Assembly: GCF_026672375.1 (NCBI RefSeq)
Contig: NZ_JAPPRA010000001.1
Span: forward strand, 3,100,001 to 3,164,000
Length of the DNA stretch: 64,000 nucleotides
Source of the DNA: Caulobacter sp. SL161
Lineage (GTDB): Bacteria > Pseudomonadota > Alphaproteobacteria > Caulobacterales > Caulobacteraceae
Direction of reading: 5' to 3'
A program made the translations under genes and the position numbers. Each line of letters starts with the position of its first letter. Within the stretch, counting starts at the first letter, position 1. The notes beneath the pieces were generated by a model. That model did no database searches. It had not been told where the DNA came from and was given only the letters and a program-made list of their open reading frames with translations. Below, one piece after another: positions 38,162-46,852 of the stretch.

Positions 38162-38293
38162 CAGGACTTTCAGCCCCTGCGCGACGCCGGCGCCGCAGCG
38201 ATCTTCCCGGCGGGGACGGTCATCGCCGAGGCCGCCATCGAGCTGTTGGACCAGCTGAACCGGCAGTTGGGTTACACGCAGGGCGCGGCCTGA
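38162..38293 (+). pseudogene. 3' fragment of methylmalonyl-CoA mutase gene
   Basis: 132 bases encoding 43 residues (from [15 protein letters not shown] to LGYTQGAA) that repeat the last codons of the intact mutase gene, where they read [15 protein letters not shown] to [11 protein letters not shown] identity is about 85% by eye with mostly synonymous changes, so the copy came from a related strain rather than a fresh duplication. No start codon or upstream part remains. Confidence 0.9.
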
Positions 38294-38336
38294 CCAGCGA
38301 GTGTGCGACCAGCCTCAGGCATGCTAGACTAGGGTC

Positions 38337-38912
38337 ATGAACGCCCTGGCTCGAGCGCTGGAGACCTCGCAACAGCACCGCTTCACGCTGGACGATGTGC
38401 TGCGCATGCAGGAGGCGGGCATCCTCGACGAGAGCGCTCGGGTCGAATTGATCGATGGAGCGCTGGTCGAGATGGCGTCCGAAGGGGAAGCCCATTCGCG
38501 GCTGAAAATGCAGATCGCGAAACAGTTCATCCTATCCTTCGGCGACGCAGTTCAGGTGATGATCGAATCGACCCTGAGGCTGTCGCCGACCAACGCGCCT
38601 GACCCAGACCTCTATCTCTATGATCAGGCGCTTTCGCTCGGCGAAATCAATGGGGCGAACGTGGGCCTCGTCATAGAGGTGGCCCAGTCAACCCTGCGGA
38701 GCGATCTGGCCTTCAAGGCCGAGCTCTACGCCCAACATGGTGTTCGCGACTACTGGGTCGTGGACGTGAACACCGATACGCTGATCGTACATCGCGGTCT
38801 GGCGGGGGGCGTCTATCGCGATGTGACGCATCACGCGGCGCGCGAGACGGTCACGGCGCTTGTCCTGCCAAGCGTGTCACTGTGCCTGGCTGAACTGCCC
38901 ATCATTCGCTAA
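38337..38912 (+). CDS. Uma2 family (DUF820) PD-(D/E)XK nuclease-like protein
   Basis: 191 residues. Uma2/DUF820 fold: RVELIDGALVEM near 37, APDPDLYLYD with the catalytic aspartate, IEVAQSTLRSDLAFKAELY with the E..K pair, and VRDYWVVDV. All key residues are present. The family is a restriction-endonuclease-like fold of unknown role, common in cyanobacteria and scattered as single genes elsewhere. The gene ends over the stop of the convergent DUF4112 gene by four bases and is flanked on its left by duplicated gene ends. Confidence 0.9.
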   Translation: MNALARALETSQQHRFTLDDVLRMQEAGILDESARVELIDGALVEMASEGEAHSRLKMQIAKQFILSFGDAVQVMIESTLRLSPTNAPDPDLYLYDQALSLGEINGANVGLVIEVAQSTLRSDLAFKAELYAQHGVRDYWVVDVNTDTLIVHRGLAGGVYRDVTHHAARETVTALVLPSVSLCLAELPIIR

Positions 38913-39370
38913 CCGCCCTTCTTGCGGAACAGCCCTCGCTTCTTCTTGGAGCGCTCCAGGGCGATGTCGTCGGGCAGACCGTGGCGGGCCTCGATGTCCT
39001 TCTGCAGCGCCTTGGCCGCCATCAGGTGGCCGGGGAACAGCATGTCGACCACCGAGCCGGCGAAGGGCACCGCGTCGGTCGCGGTGTCGGCCAGCACATA
39101 GGCCAGCATCCGCGCGACCGTGGACAACGACGCCCCGGCGCTGATGGCGTTGAAGACAAGCAAGGCCCCCGCCCCGATGCTGTAGAGCGGGCCGACGCCA
39201 GGCACCCACGACAGCACGCCGTCAAGGCCCAGTCCGAAAGGTCCGAGCCCGATCAGACGGTCCGACAGGCCCTTGATGCTTTCGGCCGACCGCCAGGCGC
39301 GATGGGCCTTGGCGCGGCGATCTGTGTGACGGTCGGAATAGTCGGCGGAGACAGAGATGTCGTCGGTCAT
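38909..39370 (-). CDS. DUF4112 family membrane protein
   Basis: 153 residues. The DUF4112 core is LSDRLIGLGPFGLGLDGVLSW then PGVGPLYSIGAG, with two or three hydrophobic segments, and a basic C-terminal tail (KKKRGLFRKKGG). Function unknown. A close paralogue of the same length lies 36 bases upstream on the same strand, making a tandem pair. A fragment of this gene's 3' end is repeated at 38082-38152. Confidence 0.92.
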   Translation of the reverse strand: MTDDISVSADYSDRHTDRRAKAHRAWRSAESIKGLSDRLIGLGPFGLGLDGVLSWVPGVGPLYSIGAGALLVFNAISAGASLSTVARMLAYVLADTATDAVPFAGSVVDMLFPGHLMAAKALQKDIEARHGLPDDIALERSKKKRGLFRKKGG

Positions 39371-39406
39371 GCTGTGCTCAACGCTCCGTCCCTGTTGTCG
39401 TTACCG

Positions 39407-39868
39407 TCAGCCCAGGAAGACGACCCGTCGCTTCTCCTTGCCGGCCTGGATACGGGCCAGCAGGTCACGGTACTCTTGCGTCGCCTGGACCTCCTTGCGG
39501 GTCCCTTCAAAATAGATCGTGTCGTCCATGTGCTTGGTCAACATGTCGGCCGACCACTTGTGGCCGGTGAACAGCACGTCCGCCGCCTTGCCCGCCACGG
39601 GGATCGAGCCGGCGACGGTGTCGATCAGGATGATCGCGCAGATCTGGATGATGATCATCGGCGCGGCCCGCGCCCGCACCGCGTCCAGCACGATCAGGCC
39701 GCCCGCGCCCAGGCTGTAGAGCTCGCCCGCCCCCGGAATCCAGGTCAGCAGGCCATCAAGGCCCACGCCAAAGGGGCCCACCCCCACGACATTGTCGGAG
39801 AGCTTTTTCACCCGCTCCACATTGGCGCGGATGTTGTGCAGCTCGACGTGCGATTTCGCGAAGATCAC
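39407..39868 (-). CDS. DUF4112 family membrane protein (tandem paralogue)
   Basis: 153 residues from a GTG at 39868 with GGAG seven bases before it; no ATG fits in frame. It shares with its neighbour the core KKLSDNVVGVGPFGVGLDGLLTW (shortened) and IPGAGELYSLGAG. The C-terminus is different, with EYRDLLARIQAGKEKRR. The two genes are co-directional and probably co-transcribed. No function is known. Confidence 0.88.
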   Translation of the reverse strand: MIFAKSHVELHNIRANVERVKKLSDNVVGVGPFGVGLDGLLTWIPGAGELYSLGAGGLIVLDAVRARAAPMIIIQICAIILIDTVAGSIPVAGKAADVLFTGHKWSADMLTKHMDDTIYFEGTRKEVQATQEYRDLLARIQAGKEKRRVVFLG

Positions 39869-40054
39869 CAAGGGGCTCCGGGACGCGGTAAACGTGGGCA
39901 ATCTGCCTGAAGCACGGCCCCGCAGGAAGTGGCGGCGGGCCAGATTCCCGCCCTGAGCGAACAGCGTGATCAAAAGTCTCGCGTGCGGAGGGAGCCCCTC
40001 GCGAAAGACGAGGTTTGCGCCTAAGTTAATGAGAAGGTCCGCCAGGATTCTCGG

Positions 40055-40372
40055 ATGCTGATCACGACTACGCCATTCATCGAAGGCCGCCCCGTGCAGG
40101 AGTACAAGGGCGCGATCTACGCCCAGTCGATCCTGGGCGCGAATGTCGTTCTCGACCTCCTGGCGGCGATCCGCGACTTTATCGGCGGCCATTCCAAGTC
40201 GTACGAACGCGTCCTGGCCCGCGCCCGCGAGGACGCGATGAAGAACCTCATCAAGGAAGCCGAGAAGCTGGGGGCCAACGCCATCCTGGCGGTCGACCTC
40301 GACTACAACACTGTCGGCCCGCAGGGCTCGATGATGATGGTGTCGGTATCCGGGACCGCCGTCGTCCTCTAG
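40055..40372 (+). CDS. YbjQ/UPF0145 family protein
   Basis: 105 residues, usual length. Matches UPF0145: MLITTTPFIEGRPVQEYKG at the start, REDAMKNLIKEAEKLGANAI in the middle and MMMVSVSGTAVVL at the end. The family forms small ring-like oligomers and is sometimes called heavy-metal binding, though function is not proven. Divergent from the DUF4112 pair. Confidence 0.93.
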   Translation: MLITTTPFIEGRPVQEYKGAIYAQSILGANVVLDLLAAIRDFIGGHSKSYERVLARAREDAMKNLIKEAEKLGANAILAVDLDYNTVGPQGSMMMVSVSGTAVVL

Positions 40373-40576
40373 GCGGGGGAAAAGCCGCCCCTCAAGGATA
40401 GCTCCCGCCCAGCCGCTACGGGCCCCGCGGCGCGTGTCCCCAAAGCTTCCGTTGCGGCCCGGATGTTGACCGGCTCGGGGAGACGGCGCCCGGCGCGAAT
40501 TGCCAGTTGCAGGCCTGCGAACGCTCCTGTATCGAACGCCCTCCCCCGCCGACGTGATTTGCGTCGACACCCGGAT

Positions 40577-40650
40577 GGCCCGGTGGCGGAGTGGTGACGC
40601 AGCGGACTGCAAATCCGTGCACCCCGGTTCGATTCCGGGCCGGGCCTCCA
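40577..40650 (+). tRNA. tRNA-Cys (GCA)
   Basis: 74 nt with encoded CCA. Acceptor GGCCCGG pairs fully with CCGGGCC, the discriminator is U73 as expected for tRNA-Cys, and the anticodon loop CTGCAAA gives GCA. Confidence 0.98.
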
Positions 40651-40823
40651 ACCACAACGCCCTAAAACTGCAACGCTGACCCGAACAGGGCGAGCGTATG
40701 CGCGCGCCTATTGAGTGTCATGGCACTCAAAGAAGCCACACATCTCGAGCCTATCGCGTAGTCTCCGCACTCGCCGACACAAGGCCCACGCGCCCGGCTC
40801 GCAGAGCCGGGCGCTGCCTTCCC

Positions 40824-41699
40824 TCACGACGTCAGCAGCTTCGCCTTGAGTTGGGCAAGGTCGGCCGGGGTCAGGCCCAGATCCTGTTCGACATAGCGCT
40901 TCCAGCCGCCGTCTCGCGCCGCGATGGCCTCAAAAGCCGCGTCGAGATAGCGTGCATCCACGCCCATCAAGGCCTGGACGACATCGGGCGGCAGACGACG
41001 AAACATGGCCGCCGCCGGATCGTCCGAAGCCGTCTGGGCCGACGGCTTGTAGTAGGTGTTCGACAGCAGATAGTCCTGCGTCACCGTTTCGCGCGGAACC
41101 CCGATCAGAGTGAGGATCAGCGCGGCGGCGACGCCGGTGCGATCCTTGCCCGCCGAGCAGTTGAACACCACCGGCGCGCCATCATCGAGCACTTGCCGGA
41201 TCAGGGTGGCGTACTGCGGGGCGAAACTGAACGGCACCTGCTTGTAGAAGCCGGCCATCAAGGTGCGGGTGTCTTCGGCGCTGGGCGTTCCCTTGCTGAA
41301 CAGGGCCATGAACGGCGCCATGTCCATCGGATAGTCGGTCTGGTGGACGCTCACGCCCATGGCGGCCGGCCACTGGATGGGCTGGGCCTGGCGTTCGTTG
41401 GTCGAACGCAGGTCGATGTTCGAGCGAATGCCCAGGGACTTGAGCTGCTCAAAGCCCTCGGGCGTGATGTGGCTCAGTTCGGCCGAGCGATAGACCACGC
41501 CCGACTTGACCGTGCGGCCATCGGCGGTGCGATAACCGCCAAGGTCGCGGAAGTTCATGCCGCCGTCGATCAGCAGCACATGGCCGTTCTCGACCCGGGC
41601 GATGGCCGGCGCGGTCTGAGCCAGGACGGGCGTGGCGGCCGGGAGGATCGCCGTGCTCAGAACGGCGCAGAACGCTACGCTTTGCAGGAGCTTTTTCAC
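40824..41699 (-). CDS. Secreted tyrosine phosphatase (Y_phosphatase3 family)
   Basis: 291 residues. A signal peptide ends at VLAQ (~28), so it acts in the periplasm or outside. The phosphatase domain opens with MNFRDLGGYRT, and the active site is NCSAGKDRTG (CX5R). The family includes protein phosphatases and phosphoinositide/phytate-like activities. It lies 14 bases after the TonB-receptor gene on the same strand, suggesting the pair releases and imports a phosphorylated nutrient or its product. Confidence 0.92.
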   Translation of the reverse strand: MKKLLQSVAFCAVLSTAILPAATPVLAQTAPAIARVENGHVLLIDGGMNFRDLGGYRTADGRTVKSGVVYRSAELSHITPEGFEQLKSLGIRSNIDLRSTNERQAQPIQWPAAMGVSVHQTDYPMDMAPFMALFSKGTPSAEDTRTLMAGFYKQVPFSFAPQYATLIRQVLDDGAPVVFNCSAGKDRTGVAAALILTLIGVPRETVTQDYLLSNTYYKPSAQTASDDPAAAMFRRLPPDVVQALMGVDARYLDAAFEAIAARDGGWKRYVEQDLGLTPADLAQLKAKLLTS

Positions 41700-41713
41700 C
41701 GTGGATCTCCAGG

Positions 41714-44350
41714 TCAGAAGTTGAAGCGCAGGCCCGCCATGAAGCGGCGGCCGATCTGTTCGACTTCCGAGGGGTGCTTGGTGTCGCCCTCGTAAGCGAT
41801 GTAGGTTTCGTTGGTCAGGTTCGAGGCGTCGGCGAACAGAGTCAGACGCGCGTTCAGCGCATAGCGCAGGGTCAGGTCTAGATTGCCGTAGGCCTTGCGG
41901 AACTCATCACCGCCCGAACCCAGGCCAAGCCCGCCCAAGGTGTCGGCCCAGTCGTCCCGCCATTGGTAGCTCAGACGCGCCGACAGGCCGTACTTCTCAT
42001 AGGACAGAGCGGTGTTGACCACGGTCTTGGAGGTGCCCGGGAACGGCGCGCCCTTGCGCGCAGGGGTGTCAAACTCGCCGTCCAGCAGGGCCAGATTGCC
42101 GCTGACGCCCAGACCGTCCCAGGGTGAAGGCAGCTGGCGGAAATTCTGCTGATAGTTCAGCTCGACGCCATAGAGCTTGCCGTTGCTGCCGTTCAGGGTC
42201 GAGATGAAGTCATAGCCCGTGCGATCAATCCCGCCGGCGTCATAGGTGTCGTCAGCCACCTTGGTCCGCGCGTCGTAGAGCACATTGTCCACGTCGCGAT
42301 AGAAGCCGCCGAGCGACAGAACGCTGTCGCTGGACAGGTAGTATTCGAACGAGACGTCCGCGCCCCAGGTGTATTCGGGCTTCAGGCGAGGGTTGCCGCC
42401 CGACACCGTGCCGGGTGCGCTGGTGTCGTTGATCGAGGCGCCCGTGCGGATCGCGCCGAACGAGGGCCTGGCCACGCCGCGCTGCACGGCGCCGCGCAGC
42501 ACCATGTCTTGGCCAAGGTCGAACTTGGCGTTCACGCTGGGGAAGATGTCTGTGTAGTCGTTCTCGATCACCAGCGGGGTCACGGTGGTTCCAGCCTGGA
42601 TGAAGCCGGCGATCTTCTGCTTCATGTGCTCGACGCGGGCGCCGAACACCACTTGGCCGCCGTCAAATCCCAGCTTGGCCATGCCGTAGCCGGCCGTCAG
42701 CTTTTCGTCGATGGCGTAGCGTGAGGTCGGGGCGATGATCGAGGACGGGTTGTAGCGCCCGGCCGCCGCCAAGGTCTGCAACTTGGTCTCCAGGTCCTTC
42801 CGCAGGCGACGATTGTCGAGATAGTTCAGGGTCGCGCCGAGCGGAAAGTCCGTCTCCCAAGCCTTGGTGGTCACATAGTCGGCCGCCTTCAAGTCGGCTT
42901 GACCGATGGCCGGCAGCAGCGCCGACAGCAGCACGGTCGGCTGGCCGATCGTGTTGCCGTCGATCTCGCGCTGGTCGTACTGGTAACCCGCCTTGAAGGT
43001 CCAGCGATCGTTTTCGCGGCTGAGGTCGCCCTTGGCGGTCCAGCTGTCGCCCTCAATCTCCGAGACGATCGGCAGGCCGATATTGAAGTCGAACGCGCCT
43101 TGGTCCACGGCCGTCAGGGCCTCGCCCCGCGCATAGGTCCCGGCGGTCGAACCGTTGATGGTCTTGTAGAGCTTGATGGTCGGGAAGTTGGGATCGTCCA
43201 GGCGATAGCTGAGCGAAGGGCGCAGCAGACGATTGAACTGCTGGTTCTGCAGCAACAGCGGCAGGTTGGTGTCGTTGCTCATCTTGGCGTTGTTCAGGCG
43301 CCAGCTGAACCGCCAGCCGTCGGCAAAGCCGTGCTCGCCGCCCAACGTGGTGAGCGCGTTCTTGGTGCGGTACTCGCCAAACTGCGCTGTGGAGCGCACC
43401 GGCACGCCGACCAGTTCGCCGCCCGTCGCGCCGCGCGTCCCAGACAGCGCGCTGCCCAACTGGAACGTGTAGTGGTTACGCTCCTCGTCGTCCTTGAACT
43501 CCGAATAGACCCACTTCAGGAAGAATTCGTGGTCGTCGCTTGGCCGCCAGGACAGCCCCATCGCAGCGCCGTTGTTCTCGCGCTGTAGGCGATAGTTGCG
43601 GGCGTCAAACGAGGACAGGACACGCGCGGCGTCATAGGCAAATTCGCGGTTGTCGGTGATCTGCGCGCGGCGATAGTGCGACACGGCGGCCATGACGCCG
43701 AAGGTGTCGTTGGACCAGGCGCCGCGCAGCGAGCCCTGGCGCTGCTCGCCGCCACCCAGATTCATCCGGCCCAGGCCAAGCTCACCCTGCAAGTCGGTTC
43801 CGCGACGATCGAACGGCGAATAGGTGCGCAGATCGATCTGCGCCACCACAGCTTCCGCCGGCAGGTCGGGGGTCAGCGACTTGTTGACCGCCAGCGAGCG
43901 TAGGATCACCGCGGGCACCGCGTCAAAGCGGAAGGCGCGGCCAGCGCCGCCTTCATCGACGCCGATCACCGGCACGCCGTCGAACGAGACGCTGGTCCAG
44001 CGGTTGGGCGCGCCGCGCACCTGTATGTAGCGCTCTTGGCCCTGGTCGCGCTGCACCGCCACGGCCGGCAGACGCGACAGCGCCGCCGCAGAGTTCTGGT
44101 CGGGGAAGCGGCCAACGGTGTCCGAGGCGATGACATTGACCAGATTGTCGGCCTGGCGCTGTTCGCGCAGGGCTGCGGTCTGGGAGTCGCGCAGCGGCGC
44201 GAAGATCACGACTTCTCCGGTGACCACCGGGGCCTCGGGATCGGCGGGTTGGCTGGCCCCCTGGACCTGAGCGCTGGCGGCGCCGGCCGACAACGCCAAA
44301 AGAGACAGGCCGGCCAGGGCGGCGCGGCGCAGATCGGCTCGACGGTTCAT
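41714..44350 (-). CDS. TonB-dependent receptor
   Basis: 878 residues from the ATG at 44350 (MNRRADLRRAALAGLSLLALS). Signal peptide, then a plug domain (about 60-170: VNVIASDTVGRFPDQNSAAAL, with VQVRGAP-like motifs), then a 22-strand barrel ending GRRFMAGLRFNF with the terminal Phe signal. It belongs to the subclass with the DTVGRFPDQN plug motif, typical of Caulobacter oligosaccharide/complex-nutrient receptors. Needs TonB-ExbBD. Divergent from the double TetR regulator and co-directional with the phosphatase. Confidence 0.95.
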   Translation of the reverse strand: MNRRADLRRAALAGLSLLALSAGAASAQVQGASQPADPEAPVVTGEVVIFAPLRDSQTAALREQRQADNLVNVIASDTVGRFPDQNSAAALSRLPAVAVQRDQGQERYIQVRGAPNRWTSVSFDGVPVIGVDEGGAGRAFRFDAVPAVILRSLAVNKSLTPDLPAEAVVAQIDLRTYSPFDRRGTDLQGELGLGRMNLGGGEQRQGSLRGAWSNDTFGVMAAVSHYRRAQITDNREFAYDAARVLSSFDARNYRLQRENNGAAMGLSWRPSDDHEFFLKWVYSEFKDDEERNHYTFQLGSALSGTRGATGGELVGVPVRSTAQFGEYRTKNALTTLGGEHGFADGWRFSWRLNNAKMSNDTNLPLLLQNQQFNRLLRPSLSYRLDDPNFPTIKLYKTINGSTAGTYARGEALTAVDQGAFDFNIGLPIVSEIEGDSWTAKGDLSRENDRWTFKAGYQYDQREIDGNTIGQPTVLLSALLPAIGQADLKAADYVTTKAWETDFPLGATLNYLDNRRLRKDLETKLQTLAAAGRYNPSSIIAPTSRYAIDEKLTAGYGMAKLGFDGGQVVFGARVEHMKQKIAGFIQAGTTVTPLVIENDYTDIFPSVNAKFDLGQDMVLRGAVQRGVARPSFGAIRTGASINDTSAPGTVSGGNPRLKPEYTWGADVSFEYYLSSDSVLSLGGFYRDVDNVLYDARTKVADDTYDAGGIDRTGYDFISTLNGSNGKLYGVELNYQQNFRQLPSPWDGLGVSGNLALLDGEFDTPARKGAPFPGTSKTVVNTALSYEKYGLSARLSYQWRDDWADTLGGLGLGSGGDEFRKAYGNLDLTLRYALNARLTLFADASNLTNETYIAYEGDTKHPSEVEQIGRRFMAGLRFNF

Positions 44351-44553
44351 CAACTTGCTTGCCCCCAACGCTTGAAAATCAAGAGTGATGAAGCGACGCT
44401 GTTAGAACGTTTGTACTGCGAATTTTGAACGCTTCTATGACCGTTTGATCACAGCCAAACAACGCGAACAGCCTTGGCGATCAGAGCTTAATCACGCTAG
44501 ATCAGCGCCGAAACCCAAGACCACACGCGATCGATCTCAGGCCCATAGCCCTT

Positions 44554-45801
44554 ATGAATCGGCTCAACACTGACGATATTCCGGACCCCACAGCGGACCG
44601 ACTCGCGGCTGCTGCGCTCAGCATGTGGCGCACGCACGGACGGGCGGAGATGAGCGCTCGCCAGGTCAGCCAGACCGCGAACGCCCAGGCCTCGCAGATC
44701 AACTACTACTTTGGCGGACTTGAACGGTTGTTATGTTCCAGCCAAGGCATGGCGATCCACGCTACGCGAGCGTGGTGCGCACGGATCTTGGCGGACTTTG
44801 AAGGCTTGACCCTGAGCGATGGCGGGGGCGATGGCGAGGCTAAGGCTCTCGCCGCGGGTCAAGTGATCGCTTCGGTGATCGAGGCCTGGCGCCGCGATCA
44901 AACCGACTTGGCCTTCGCCTGGACCGAATGCCAGATGCTGGCGGCGCGCCACCCTGACTACGCCCAGGCGGCGGCGCAATGGCGAGAAGTCTGGAGCGCG
45001 CTCTGGAGCAAGCTCTGCGAGCAGCTAGGCCTTGGCGACCACGCCGACCTGACCCTCGCGTTCTTCACCGGCGAGGCGTTCCTGCACCGCATCGTCTGGC
45101 GAGCGCCGTTTGATCGCGCCTGCCTGGGGGAAACCTGCACCGCTTGGGCCAGATTGCTGTTGAGCGGCGACTGCGGCCCCGGGCCGCTGCGGGATTTCGC
45201 CAGAACCGAAACCCAACGCTTCACAGCGCCGCTGTTGATCGCAGGATCCGCCTCGGCCCGCTTATCGGAAGCCGCCGCCGACCTCGTCGGCCAGGCCGGG
45301 CCGGCGGCGGTCACGCACAGAGCCGTCGCCCAAGTCGCTGGCCTGAACCTGGGGGCGGCGACCTATCACTTTCCCACCCGCGCCGCGCTGATGACCGCCG
45401 CCTGGCAGCATATCTATCTGCGCCTCCTAAGACCCCACCAGGCCACTGAGACCGGGCCGCTGGACCGCGCGACCTATATTGAGAGCCTGATAAGCTATGG
45501 CGGCGGCGAGGCTCAGCGTCCCGACGTGAACGCCATGGAGGCCCTGCTCTCCCAGGCTGCGCGAGACACAGCGCTTTGTGATATGGGCGCGATGATCCGC
45601 TACAGCCGCGGCCAAAGCAGCCACCTTCGCCTCGCCCGCCTTTCCCGCGCCCAGGGCGCGCTGACGCCGCAAGCCGCAGCGCTGTTCTCGATCGTGGCCC
45701 AGGGCTTGGGGCGAGACCTCTCGTGCATGCCGATCGAAGAGCGTCCCGCCCTCGCGCGGAGGCTGTTTACGCGGCTGCTCGACGCCGCCGGCGTGGATTG
45801 A
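44554..45801 (+). CDS. Regulator with two TetR-like halves
   Basis: 415 residues, about twice a normal TetR protein. The first half has a TetR-type HTH at ~14-60 (MSARQVSQTANAQASQINYYF, shortened). The second has a second HTH at ~232-280 (THRAVAQVAGLNLGAATYHF), each followed by a helical ligand/dimer domain. The two halves are diverged, so it is an old tandem fusion. Divergently transcribed from the TonB-receptor gene, which it probably controls (inference). Confidence 0.85.
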   Translation: MNRLNTDDIPDPTADRLAAAALSMWRTHGRAEMSARQVSQTANAQASQINYYFGGLERLLCSSQGMAIHATRAWCARILADFEGLTLSDGGGDGEAKALAAGQVIASVIEAWRRDQTDLAFAWTECQMLAARHPDYAQAAAQWREVWSALWSKLCEQLGLGDHADLTLAFFTGEAFLHRIVWRAPFDRACLGETCTAWARLLLSGDCGPGPLRDFARTETQRFTAPLLIAGSASARLSEAAADLVGQAGPAAVTHRAVAQVAGLNLGAATYHFPTRAALMTAAWQHIYLRLLRPHQATETGPLDRATYIESLISYGGGEAQRPDVNAMEALLSQAARDTALCDMGAMIRYSRGQSSHLRLARLSRAQGALTPQAAALFSIVAQGLGRDLSCMPIEERPALARRLFTRLLDAAGVD

Positions 45802-46063
45802 CTCATTGACCAACGCCCAACAGCGCGAGTTGCCGCATTTGGCGACACACTCTGTGGAGCGGCTTCAGGCGGAGGCGCGCCGCTCATTCTCGGCTCATCT
45901 AGGCTGACGAACTGATATCGGCCGAAAATCAATGACTTCACGTGTTCCATCACGCGATTGCTCGTTCTGAAGATGATAGGCGCCCACGAGAAATTTGTTT
46001 TAAATGGACATCGCTAGCGCGTCTTGATCAGGGCAATGCGCGCCAACCTAGGATACGCCCAGC

Positions 46064-46534
46064 ATGCGCAAACTCAGCTTTCTTAGCGGACTCAGCGTCA
46101 CAACGCTCATGATGCCGCTATACGGTTGCGAGCGCTCTAGCCCTCCCGCGCCAGAACCCCCGCAGACCGAGGTCACCATCGCTCAAGCGGAGTCTCCAGC
46201 TACAAAAGCGCTTCTAAATCAGGGACTTGAGCGCGCATCTAAGGCGTTCAAGGGACAGGCGATCGCCATTGAAGCCTTCACATCCCTCTCCCCCCAAGGG
46301 GAGGTCGTTTGCGCCAAGTATATCGCAATAAAGCCCAGCGCCGAAAAGACGGCGTATTTAATAAGCTCGCCAGTCGAAGTGGATTTAACGCCAAGCGAAA
46401 CCAGCTCCAATTGGGTGGGAAAATGCTCACAGAAAATCAAAGACCTGCACCTCAATGACGTAGATGGCGAATTGAGCTCCGCAAGAAACACAGCCCCCAC
46501 CGGACCAAGGACGCCAAAATTCAATATCCAATAG
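46064..46534 (+). CDS. Hypothetical lipoprotein
   Basis: 156 residues with a signal peptide ending in the lipobox LYGC (cysteine ~22), followed by a Pro-rich stretch (SSPPAPEPPQTE) and a small domain with two cysteines (EVVC near 83, GKC near 119). No family recognised. Codons and base composition are clearly more AT-rich than in the neighbours, which points to recent acquisition at the edge of the polysaccharide island. Confidence 0.6.
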   Translation: MRKLSFLSGLSVTTLMMPLYGCERSSPPAPEPPQTEVTIAQAESPATKALLNQGLERASKAFKGQAIAIEAFTSLSPQGEVVCAKYIAIKPSAEKTAYLISSPVEVDLTPSETSSNWVGKCSQKIKDLHLNDVDGELSSARNTAPTGPRTPKFNIQ

Positions 46535-46852
46535 CCCATTTCCAATAATGGATTTCTTTTCATATATAATTATAATTTTAAATGAATAAAAATTTGATCA
46601 AATATTATAGATATGATCGCAATTTTTGCAGCTTAGTTCGACAGATATAGTTTTTTACATATAGACGCGATACAAAGATCCAAGCGGCCTGCGAAGAACA
46701 TGTGCGCCATATTTGGCTGCGCCACAGCACGACCTACCCGGCGCCAAAATGAATAGCGAAGTGACATCAGTTAGAAATTTTGAGCTGTTAACTCTTGGCG
46801 AGTACACCGACCGCGTGGCACATGCACGACAAACAAAACTGGTGGGGCTTCA
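46535..46852. other. AT-rich intergenic region at the island edge
   Basis: 318 bases, markedly AT-rich at the left (runs such as TATATAATTATAATTTT near 46563) and returning to normal GC at the right. It probably holds the murA2 promoter. One fossil peptide start is noted separately. Confidence 0.6.
46700..46756 (+). pseudogene. Possible fossil start of a class-II glutamine amidotransferase gene
   Basis: A short frame reads MCAIFGCATARPTRR and stops after 18 residues. MC(G/A)I.G is the N-terminal form of asparagine synthetase-type amidotransferases (nucleophile Cys2), often found in polysaccharide loci. Too short for certainty; chance is quite possible. Confidence 0.25.
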
